A stretch of 64,000 nt of DNA, taken from the NCBI GenBank assembly GCA_013298145.1, contig JAAFJO010000002.1, positions 434,001-498,000 on the forward strand, written 5' to 3'. The stretch is from Betaproteobacteria bacterium (GTDB lineage: Bacteria; Pseudomonadota; Gammaproteobacteria; Burkholderiales; Casimicrobiaceae). The translations under genes and the position numbers were made by a program. Shown one piece after another: positions 35,520 through 42,438 of the stretch; position 1 is the first letter of the stretch, and each line of letters begins with the position of its first letter. Under the pieces are notes generated by a model. The model was not told the DNA's origin and made no database searches. It was given only the letters and a program-made list of their open reading frames with translations.

Positions 35520-36101
35520 ATGACTAAGTTCACTGTTCACACCCTCGAATCTGCACCCGAAGGCGCAAAGCCACAACTTGAAGCATCGAAAAAAGCCTGG
35601 GGCTTCATCCCAACGCTGCACGGCATTTTGGCGGAATCGCCAGCGGCGCTAGCGGGCTACAACACGCTCTACCATTTGGTGAGCAAATCATCGTTGAGCG
35701 CGATCGAACAACAGGTGGTTTACCAAACCATCAACGTGTTTCACGAGTGTGAATACTGCACCGCAGGTCACACCTATCTTTCGCGCGCTGCAGGCATGCC
35801 GGAGCCCGTGATCGCTGCGCTTCGCAATGAAAGCGCCATTCCCGATTCGCGCTTAGAAGCGCTCTCGGTATTCGCGAAACGCGTGGTCGTTGAGCGCGGC
35901 TTTGCAGGCGATGCCGCAGTGGATGCGTTTATCGCTGCTGGTTTCACCCGTGAAAACGTCCTCGACGTCGTCACCATCATCGCAACGAAAACCATCTCGA
36001 ATTACACGAATCATTTGACGCATACGCCAAAAGAATCGTTCATAGCTGATCCTTCGCTCAACTGGGTTGCGCCGCGTAATCGACTTCAAGCGGCCGCGTA
36101 A
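35520..36101 (+). CDS. AhpD-like carboxymuconolactone decarboxylase-family protein
   Basis: A 193-residue all-helical protein with the AhpD redox motif HECEYCTAGH (C77, C80, H84), indicating a thiol peroxidase-like or disulphide reductase activity rather than carboxymuconolactone decarboxylation. The start ATG has GGAG upstream. It begins a cluster of three same-strand genes with two NAD(P)-dependent dehydrogenases and is divergent from a LysR regulator. It probably helps in stress or small-molecule detoxification; the precise substrate is unknown. Confidence 0.85.
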   Translation: MTKFTVHTLESAPEGAKPQLEASKKAWGFIPTLHGILAESPAALAGYNTLYHLVSKSSLSAIEQQVVYQTINVFHECEYCTAGHTYLSRAAGMPEPVIAALRNESAIPDSRLEALSVFAKRVVVERGFAGDAAVDAFIAAGFTRENVLDVVTIIATKTISNYTNHLTHTPKESFIADPSLNWVAPRNRLQAAA

Positions 36102-36168
36102 CGCGCACTGTGTTTCCCGCAACAGGTCTGTCGGCTTATTGCCTTGGCAGACCCACAAAGGACTTGCT

Positions 36169-37035
36169 ATGAAAAAGGTTGCTTTCTTAGGGCTCGGTGC
36201 GATGGGTTCACGAATGGCGAAGCGACTGCTTGATTCAGGCGCTGTTTCGCTCAGCGTGTGGAACCGTTCACCCGACGCAGCAAACGCGTTTGCAACGCTC
36301 GGAGCCAGAGTGGCCGACACACCCGCTAGCGCGGCAAGCGACGCAGACGTCGTGATTTCGATGGTGACGGACGATTACGCTGCGCGCAATGTTTGGTTAG
36401 CCGAAAGCGGCGGGGCGCTGGCGGCAATGAAGGCCGGCTCAATCGCAATCGAATCGAGCACGGTGTCACCCGAATGGATTCAAGAACTTCACGCATCGAC
36501 AATTGTGCGCAACATTCACGTGATCGACGCGCCCGTTGCGGGATCGCGTCCGCAGGCGGAAGCGGGGCAACTCATCTTCATGCTCGGCGGCGACGAGCGA
36601 GCGATTGAAAGCGTGCACGATGTGCTTGCTCCGATGGCAAGCGCGGTACACGTGGTCGGCGACGTCGGCAAGGGTGCCACGCTCAAGCTCGCAGTGAACA
36701 CGTTGTTTGCTGCGCAATTGCAAAGTGTTGCTGAGCTTCTGGGATTTCTCGCAAAAAATGGCATTGAAGCGCCGCGCGCAGCAGAGTTGCTCGCGCAGTT
36801 TCCTGTGACCAGTGCGCCCGCCGCAGGCGCTGCAAAGCTCATGGTGTCGCAAGCCGAAACCAAGCTCTTCACCATCGATTTGCTCGAAAAAGATTTGGGC
36901 TACGCAATTGCGGCCGCCGAAAAGTCAGGCAGTGCGCTTCCGGGCGCATCGCGAACGCGCGAAATCTTTCAGAACGCGAAGGCGCGCGGCTGGGGCGCAG
37001 AGAACTTTTCATCCATTGCTCGAATTTTTTCTTGA
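36169..37035 (+). CDS. 3-hydroxyisobutyrate dehydrogenase-family protein (paralogue 1)
   Basis: A 288-residue beta-hydroxyacid dehydrogenase. The N-terminal Rossmann motif FLGLGAMGSRMAKRLL has GLGAMG at 8-13. The substrate-binding stretch is DAPVAGSRPQAEAGQL, and the conserved lysine is in GKGATLKLAVN. Family members oxidise 3-hydroxyisobutyrate or reduce tartronate or succinic semialdehyde. The ATG at 36169 with AAAGGA upstream gives the exact family start. It is the second gene of the LysR-adjacent cluster, 68 bp after the AhpD-like gene. Its closest relative in the window is the next gene, from which it is well diverged. Confidence 0.85.
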   Translation: MKKVAFLGLGAMGSRMAKRLLDSGAVSLSVWNRSPDAANAFATLGARVADTPASAASDADVVISMVTDDYAARNVWLAESGGALAAMKAGSIAIESSTVSPEWIQELHASTIVRNIHVIDAPVAGSRPQAEAGQLIFMLGGDERAIESVHDVLAPMASAVHVVGDVGKGATLKLAVNTLFAAQLQSVAELLGFLAKNGIEAPRAAELLAQFPVTSAPAAGAAKLMVSQAETKLFTIDLLEKDLGYAIAAAEKSGSALPGASRTREIFQNAKARGWGAENFSSIARIFS

Positions 37036-37307
37036 GGCTTCTATGACCGCATGAAATTCACTACGACTGCAACTTGCACGAACTCGCGGACCCCGTTTCT
37101 AACCACCCTGGCCCGAGGGAACGGCGACGAAATGCTCGCGACGATGATTGACACGAACTTTCGCCGTCGTACACAGCCGCACACCGCGCTTGACGAGGCG
37201 AACGCGCGACTCGCGATCGTGTGACCGAGAGCAATTGAAACGAAGTTCCCGAGCTGCCAGCGAAAACTTCTATGATCGTGGTTTCGAAACGATGATTCAC
37301 AATCTCT

Positions 37308-38168
37308 ATGAAACTTGCATTTCTCGGCCTTGGCGTTATGGGCTTTCCGATGGCGGGCCACTTGCAAAAAGCAGGGCACGCCGTCACCGTTTACAACCGC
37401 AACGCTGAGAAATCCGCGAAATGGGTTTCGACTTCCGGCGGCTCGTCGGGCGCAACGCCACGCGAAGCTGCGAGCGGCGCAGACATCGTGCTCATGTGCG
37501 TGGGCAACGATGATGATGTGCGCTCTGTGGTTTACGGAGATGACGGCGCGTTTGCGGGCATGAAAGCGGGTGCGGTGCTCGTCGATCACACCACAGCATC
37601 AGCCGTGCTTGCGCGTGAGCTGGATGCGGCGGCGAAAGCGAAAGGGTTCGGATTCATCGATGCGCCCGTTTCAGGCGGTCAAGCCGGTGCGGAGAACGGC
37701 AAGCTCGGCATCATGTGCGGCGGCGATCAGGCAACGTTTGATCGCGCGAAAGATGTTCTCGCCGTCTATGCGAAAGCCTGTGTGCGCATTGGCGACGCAG
37801 GTGCAGGTCAGCTCACAAAAATGGTGAATCAGATCTGCATCGCGGGCCTAGTGCAAGCGCTTTCTGAGGGGCTGGCATTCGCGCAGAAATCGGGGCTTGA
37901 TGCGAAGCTCGTGCTTGAAGTGATTTCGAAGGGCGCTGCGCAAAGTTGGCAGATGGAAAACCGTGGCAGCACGATGGTCGACGGTAAATTCGATTTCGGT
38001 TTCGCAGTGGATTGGATGCGGAAAGACTTGGGCATCGTGCTCGATGAAGCGCGGCGCAATGGCGCGCGCGTTCCGGTGACTGCCATCGTCGATCAGTTTT
38101 ACGGCGACGTGCAGCGCGAAGGTGGCGGGCGGCTGGATACGTCGAGTTTGATTAAACGACTTAGCTGA
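37308..38168 (+). CDS. 3-hydroxyisobutyrate dehydrogenase-family protein (paralogue 2)
   Basis: A 286-residue paralogue of the preceding enzyme: GLGVMG at 7-12, DAPVSGGQAGAENGKL for substrate contact and the catalytic-lysine region AGQLTKMVNQ. The GQAGAENGKL form is the more canonical one of the family, so this copy is the better candidate for a true 3-hydroxyisobutyrate or tartronate-semialdehyde reductase. The 272-bp gap before it holds no recognised gene, so it may have its own promoter. A palindromic AT-rich element follows its stop codon. Confidence 0.87.
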   Translation: MKLAFLGLGVMGFPMAGHLQKAGHAVTVYNRNAEKSAKWVSTSGGSSGATPREAASGADIVLMCVGNDDDVRSVVYGDDGAFAGMKAGAVLVDHTTASAVLARELDAAAKAKGFGFIDAPVSGGQAGAENGKLGIMCGGDQATFDRAKDVLAVYAKACVRIGDAGAGQLTKMVNQICIAGLVQALSEGLAFAQKSGLDAKLVLEVISKGAAQSWQMENRGSTMVDGKFDFGFAVDWMRKDLGIVLDEARRNGARVPVTAIVDQFYGDVQREGGGRLDTSSLIKRLS

Positions 38169-38170
38169 TG

Positions 38171-38247
38171 TAGCCCAAATTTTATTGGGGCTAGGTATAA
38201 GTTATTGCGTTTATTGAAAAACAACGCTTTAGCCGCGTAGCCCTAGC
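38171..38247. repeat. AT-rich repeat E with stem-loop after dehydrogenase
   Basis: TAGCCCAA and TTGGGGCTA (38171-38193) form a stem 2 bp after the stop codon. The element continues AT-rich to TAGCCCTAGC at 38238-38247, pairing with GGGGCTAGG at 38187-38195. It belongs to the GGGCTA family and probably marks the transcript end. Confidence 0.6.
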
Positions 38248-38463
38248 GTCTTGGTCGTTTCGCTTTAATGGCTGTGAGGCATTCGTTTCGGTAACGCAAC
38301 GCCCACTGTCTATCGCTTATCGCCTCTGCGCCGATTGGTCGTTTAACGAGGATTCACCCAATCTCCGCCATGCGACGCGTTTCCGTTTCAGAGTCGTAAT
38401 CCGCTCGTCTAGCGCGAGGCTCGGCTACGCTCTGCGCCTATCTCATCACTGCCGAGGTCGTTT

Positions 38464-39234
38464 GTGAAACCGCTGATTCAAATCCTTTCATCGCTTGGAG
38501 CAAGTGCGCTACTGGCTTGCGCGGTGACCGCGGACGCGGCTGAGATCAAGGTGCTCACCGCGGGCGCTTTCAAACCAGTCGTTCAAGCGGTCGTTCCCGA
38601 GTTTGAAAAGCAAACTGGCCACCGAGTGATTGTCGAAAACGATACCGTAGGCGGGCTTGCCAGACGCATCAAGGGCGACGAAGCGTTCGATGTAGCGATC
38701 TTGTCTCCCGCCACGATCACACCGCTCGTGCAAGACGGAAAAATCGCAACCGGCAGCGTGAACGCACTCGCGCGCGTGGGTGTTGGCGTTGCAGTGAAGC
38801 GCGGTGCGGCGATGCCAAACATCGCGACGGTGGACGCGTTCAAGACAACGTTACTCGCAGCGCGCGCGGTTGCTTATATCGATCCTGCAGCGGGCGGATC
38901 AAGCGGCATTTACTTTTCTCAACTCATCGACAAACTAGGCATCGGCAACGCGGTGAAAGCCAAAGCGGTTTTGGTGCCAGGCGGACTGGTCGCCGAGCGC
39001 TTGCTTACCGATCAAGCGGATATCGCCATCCACCAAATCAGTGAAATCCTCGCAGTGCCAGGTGCCGTTCTCGTTGGCCCGATACCCGCCGAAATCCAAA
39101 ACTACACCACTTACAGCGGCGGCCTCAGTGCAAAGAGTTCGAACCTCGAAGCCGCACAAGCGTTCCTTGCAGCGCTTAAGTCAGACAGCACACAAGCCAT
39201 CCTGAAGCAGCGTGGAATGGAAGCAGCGAAATAG
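38464..39234 (+). CDS. Periplasmic substrate-binding protein (ModA-like)
   Basis: A 256-residue protein with a signal peptide (1-25, ending VTADAAE) and the type-II periplasmic-binding fold. The sequence IKVLTAGAFKPVVQAVVPEFEKQTGH and the FDVAILSP segment resemble ModA-like extracellular solute-binding proteins. The start codon is GTG. No ABC permease or ATPase gene adjoins it, so it is an orphan; it might be a sensor or scavenging protein, and the bound ligand (molybdate, another oxyanion or an organic acid) is not known. About 295 bp of non-coding DNA precede it, including repeat E. Confidence 0.8.
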   Translation: MKPLIQILSSLGASALLACAVTADAAEIKVLTAGAFKPVVQAVVPEFEKQTGHRVIVENDTVGGLARRIKGDEAFDVAILSPATITPLVQDGKIATGSVNALARVGVGVAVKRGAAMPNIATVDAFKTTLLAARAVAYIDPAAGGSSGIYFSQLIDKLGIGNAVKAKAVLVPGGLVAERLLTDQADIAIHQISEILAVPGAVLVGPIPAEIQNYTTYSGGLSAKSSNLEAAQAFLAALKSDSTQAILKQRGMEAAK

Positions 39235-39341
39235 GTTGTGTTGCATGCGTTGACGCTGCCGGTGTGGTGGTTCAATCAATCATCGGCGCGAAAATTAAAG
39301 CGCACCTGGTGTTCTGCATTCGTCGCGCGCGAGATGTGCGA

Positions 39342-39899
39342 CTAGGTTTTTCCAAAAAATCGATTCGTCGCGCGCGTGGGCAAGCCGTCAATGCTCTTCA
39401 CGCGTTCGCCACGCTTCTTGAGCCACTCAGCTTCATCAGCCTGCGCGTGATATTTCACAAGCGTGTCGCGCGGTTTGTCGAGGTGCATGAGCGGCACGCC
39501 CCAGCCGCAGCTCGTTTGCACGCTCTCTACCGCGATGTCGAAAATTTGCCGTGTGCCTGGAAGTAGATTGAAGTGTGCCGCGAGTGCGGGCCATACTTCG
39601 TCTTGCGGCAACACGGGCACACCGCGCCCGTAAATGCGAAGGATCAGCGCAGGCTGTTCGAAGTTGCAAAACATGATCGTGATGCGGCCGTCAGCGACGA
39701 GGTGCGCATGCGTTTCGTTGCCCGAACCTGCGAGGTCGAGATAGGCCACGCGGTCGGATGCGAGCACGCGAAAGCAATCCAGGCCCTTTGGCGACAGATT
39801 GATGCGCGCATCTTCCGCCGCCGTCGCGGTGAAGAAGATCGCTTGCTTCGCGATCATCGCGATGTGTTTTTCGGTGAGGGTGGTGGTGAAATCTGCCAT
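39342..39899 (-). CDS. Pyridoxamine 5'-phosphate oxidase-family (FMN-binding) protein
   Basis: A 185-residue split-barrel flavoprotein of the PNPOx-like superfamily. Typical segments are FFTATAAEDARINLSPKG, YLDLAGSGNETHAHL and MFCNFEQPALILRIYGRG. The C-terminal half carries the family stretch SCGWGVPLM. Such proteins bind FMN or F420 and reduce diverse substrates or act in stress; a pyridoxine role is unlikely. The gene is transcribed toward the binding-protein gene and appears monocistronic. A 26-bp-TIR repeat lies upstream. Confidence 0.85.
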   Translation of the reverse strand: MADFTTTLTEKHIAMIAKQAIFFTATAAEDARINLSPKGLDCFRVLASDRVAYLDLAGSGNETHAHLVADGRITIMFCNFEQPALILRIYGRGVPVLPQDEVWPALAAHFNLLPGTRQIFDIAVESVQTSCGWGVPLMHLDKPRDTLVKYHAQADEAEWLKKRGERVKSIDGLPTRATNRFFGKT

Positions 39900-39983
39900 G
39901 GAGGATTTGTGCGTTTAGGGAGGAGTGACTTTGCGACGTGCGCGCAATCTTTCTGCGTTGTCACGAACATACCAAATACCCGC

Positions 39984-40082
39984 GTCATCCCGGCGAAGGC
40001 CGGGACCTATCGATGCAAACTATGATCTTCAAAGTGACGACGCTAAGCAGACGATTTAGGTCCTGGCCTTCGCCGGGATGAC
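39984..40082. repeat. Repeat with 26-bp inverted ends (GTCATCCCGGCG family)
   Basis: Left end 39984-40009 begins GTCATCCCGGCGAAGGCC, and right end 40057-40082 is its inverted complement with one mismatch in 26. The 47-bp centre is unrelated and AT-richer. Similar palindromic elements are frequent in proteobacterial intergenic DNA. Confidence 0.85.
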
Positions 40083-40134
40083 ACGAAAAGTTAAGGTCTG
40101 CGGCTGCGCGCTAACTTTAGCGAGGGATTGGCGT

Positions 40135-40761
40135 TTATAGCGCGAACTGACTCATCATCCGCTCAGGCAACTTTCGTTTCAGAAATAGTTGCCGCACTTC
40201 GGCAACGCTCAGATAGCGGCCATCTTTGCCTTCCTTGCCCATCACTTTCAAAAGGATCGGCCACTCGCCATCCATCAGGAATCGATCAATCACGCGCCGC
40301 CGCCCCGCGGCGCGCGTGAAGTTTTCATTCATCATGTGCACCAGCTCTTTGAGATCAAGCCCGCGCTCTTTCTCTCCGCTCACGCTCACCTTATCGCTCG
40401 CAAACTCATCGAGCCGATCCAACTCAGTCGCTACGACGTTGGCCTCTGCATCAAGAATCCCGGAGCCCGCACCCTTCTTGTCGAGCGGCCCGTTGCGCAA
40501 CGCATTGAGTTGCACGCCACCCTTCGCGTTACGCGCCACTTGCAGCGGATTCAACCCATTTGCTGCCGCCGCAATCGCACGAATCGCCGCACCCGGCAAA
40601 TTCGGATGACCGTCTCCGGTTTTCTCGACTCGGGTGATGACCTCGGTGACTTCGCTCAGACTCGCCACATCGTCCGGCAACATGCCCGCGCTGACCAGCG
40701 CGCGCAGGAACGGGCAGGGGTTGTTGGGGGAGACGGAGTGTGCGTTTGCTTTGGGAGGCAT
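40135..40761 (-). CDS. Hypothetical protein with N-terminal NPCPFLRAL motif
   Basis: A 208-residue soluble protein, no signal peptide. The N-terminal NPCPFLRALVSAG (14-26) has a Pro-Cys-Pro tripeptide reminiscent of heme-thiolate peroxidases/chloroperoxidases, where the cysteine ligates heme, but the other family motifs are not evident and this is weak. An EF-hand-like or helical segment LSVAEVRQLFLKRKLPERM closes the protein. Proteins with this N-terminus occur as conserved hypotheticals. The ATG at 40761 has GGTTCAACG upstream and no strong ribosome-binding site. Neighbour to, but divergent from, the OLD-like ATPase gene. Confidence 0.65.
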   Translation of the reverse strand: MPPKANAHSVSPNNPCPFLRALVSAGMLPDDVASLSEVTEVITRVEKTGDGHPNLPGAAIRAIAAAANGLNPLQVARNAKGGVQLNALRNGPLDKKGAGSGILDAEANVVATELDRLDEFASDKVSVSGEKERGLDLKELVHMMNENFTRAAGRRRVIDRFLMDGEWPILLKVMGKEGKDGRYLSVAEVRQLFLKRKLPERMMSQFAL

Positions 40762-40920
40762 CGTGGCTCCGAGAGAAATCGTTGAACCTCATCATAGCGG
40801 CGTAGGCTGGGTTGTAAAACCAGCGACTAGACTGACGATTTGAATCTGGGATCCCGCAGAGGTTAGAGAATACGTTGCTCACGCGTCGAACTCAACGAGC
40901 GAAGAAAGAACTGGAAAGCT

Positions 40921-42288
40921 ATGTCTTTGACAAGAATGGAGATACTTGGTTATCGCGGATTCAGCACGCTCGGCGCGCTGAGTTTTTCTGTACCGAACGG
41001 TGAGGTTGGCAGCGGCTTAACGGTCATCACTGGCCCCAATAACGCTGGCAAGTCTTCGATTCTTGAGTGCCTCAAGGCCAGAGTGGGCCAGCGAACACCG
41101 AGTTTCACCGTTGGAAAGCGGAATGCCGCTATTGATGAGGTGGCAATATCGTACACAGTCAATGGCAACAAAGAAACGATCAAGTCCGTGAGGATGGGCG
41201 CCAGTGAGACGAGTTGTCAAGGAATCGATCCGAAATTCCAAGTCTTCGTTCTACCGTCGCGTCGCGCGTTTAATCCGTACTTTAGTCGAGGTGAACAATC
41301 TAGGGAGCAGTATCTCAGCTCCGCAACTCTTGATGCCCAACGTTCTTCCGTTCTAAGCAATTTTGAATACCGCCTGTTTACCGTGCTCAAGGATCCAACC
41401 GCATTCAACGAAATTCTGTCCGAGGCCCTCGCACTCAAACCGGAGTGGTCTCTCGATCAGTCAGATGAGGGGCGCTACTTTCTGAAATTCTTTAGCGCGA
41501 ACGGCTCGCACTCAAGCGATGGTATGGGTGAAGGAATCGTAAGCGTCTTTGTAATCGTCGATTCTCTTTACGATTCAAAGCCCGGAGATATGGTCGTTAT
41601 AGACGAGCCGGAGCTCTCGCTCCACCCGGCGCTGCAAAAGCGAGTTGCGAAGTTGCTTTGCCGATTTGCAAAAGACCGGCAGATCGTCATTTCGACGCAT
41701 TCACCGTATTTTGTTGACTTGACGGCGCTTTCGAACGGCGGTCACTTAGCTCGAGTGTCGACCGGAGCCGAAGGCACGGAAATTCATGAGATAACCGTTG
41801 AGGCAAAAACATCTATCCAACTACTGTCTGAAGGAAACCTTTACAACCCACATGTATTTGGCCTTGATGCTCGCGAGTTGTTTTTTCAAGAGGATCAAAT
41901 AATCCTAACCGAAGGGCAGGAGGACGTTCTCTTGTTTCCGCGTGTCGCGGAACAGGTGCAAGCTGAGATTTCTGGAAACTTCTTCGGTTGGGGCGCTGGG
42001 GGAGCTAGCAACATTTATCACCTCTGCAGGATTCTGAAAGACCTTGGATACAAGAAAGTAGCGGGTCTGTATGACGGTGACAAAGTTGATGAGAAAGATC
42101 GAACAGCGACTGCATTTCCTGGGTTTTACTTCGCTTGCATTCCCGCAAGGGATATTCGTACGAAGCAGGCACGTAAAGCAACGGAAGTAATCGACGGCCT
42201 CCTGGACGAGAAGCTGAGACTAAGAGTTGACTATATGGAGCAACTACGTGAGTTGTTCGGGGCACTTTCAAAACACATGAAATCGTAG
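40921..42288 (+). CDS. OLD-family ATPase with TOPRIM nuclease domain
   Basis: A 455-residue protein. The N-terminal ABC/SMC-type ATPase has Walker A GPNNAGKS (38-45), signature-like SDGMGEGIVS (199-208), Walker B VVIDEPE (225-231) and the H-loop H260 in STHSPYF. The C-terminal TOPRIM domain shows E331 in TEGQEDVLL and the metal-binding D385 and D387 in LYDGDK. This is the architecture of class-1 OLD nucleases, some of which act in phage defence. There are no gajB-, retron- or helicase-like partner genes around it. The DNA looks more AT-rich than the flanking genes, suggesting transfer. A repeat region follows the stop codon. Confidence 0.85.
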   Translation: MSLTRMEILGYRGFSTLGALSFSVPNGEVGSGLTVITGPNNAGKSSILECLKARVGQRTPSFTVGKRNAAIDEVAISYTVNGNKETIKSVRMGASETSCQGIDPKFQVFVLPSRRAFNPYFSRGEQSREQYLSSATLDAQRSSVLSNFEYRLFTVLKDPTAFNEILSEALALKPEWSLDQSDEGRYFLKFFSANGSHSSDGMGEGIVSVFVIVDSLYDSKPGDMVVIDEPELSLHPALQKRVAKLLCRFAKDRQIVISTHSPYFVDLTALSNGGHLARVSTGAEGTEIHEITVEAKTSIQLLSEGNLYNPHVFGLDARELFFQEDQIILTEGQEDVLLFPRVAEQVQAEISGNFFGWGAGGASNIYHLCRILKDLGYKKVAGLYDGDKVDEKDRTATAFPGFYFACIPARDIRTKQARKATEVIDGLLDEKLRLRVDYMEQLRELFGALSKHMKS

Positions 42289-42438
42289 CCTAAGTACAGT
42301 CGCCCACCCCTGCTCGAATCGTCCCGTTCATGGTTCGACAAGCTCACCACGAACGGATGTTCGGGTGAGCGCCGCCCTTAGCCCCGCGTTTGACACGGGG
42401 TCACCACGAACGGGATACGCGTCACGTGAATCGTGTCA
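42289..42438. repeat. Inverted-repeat region with CGTTC...GAACG motifs
   Basis: CCGTTCATGGT (42324-42334) and ACCACGAACGG (42346-42356) pair with one mismatch around GCTTG-type sequence; a second half-site, TCACCACGAACGGGA, lies at about 42401-42415. This is a known type of dispersed bacterial repeat, located between convergent genes. Confidence 0.7.

Noticed and set aside
40135..42288. Two-gene defence system made of the 40135 protein and the OLD-like protein
   Set aside because: The genes are divergent, differ in apparent base composition, and the 40135 protein shows no defence-related domain.
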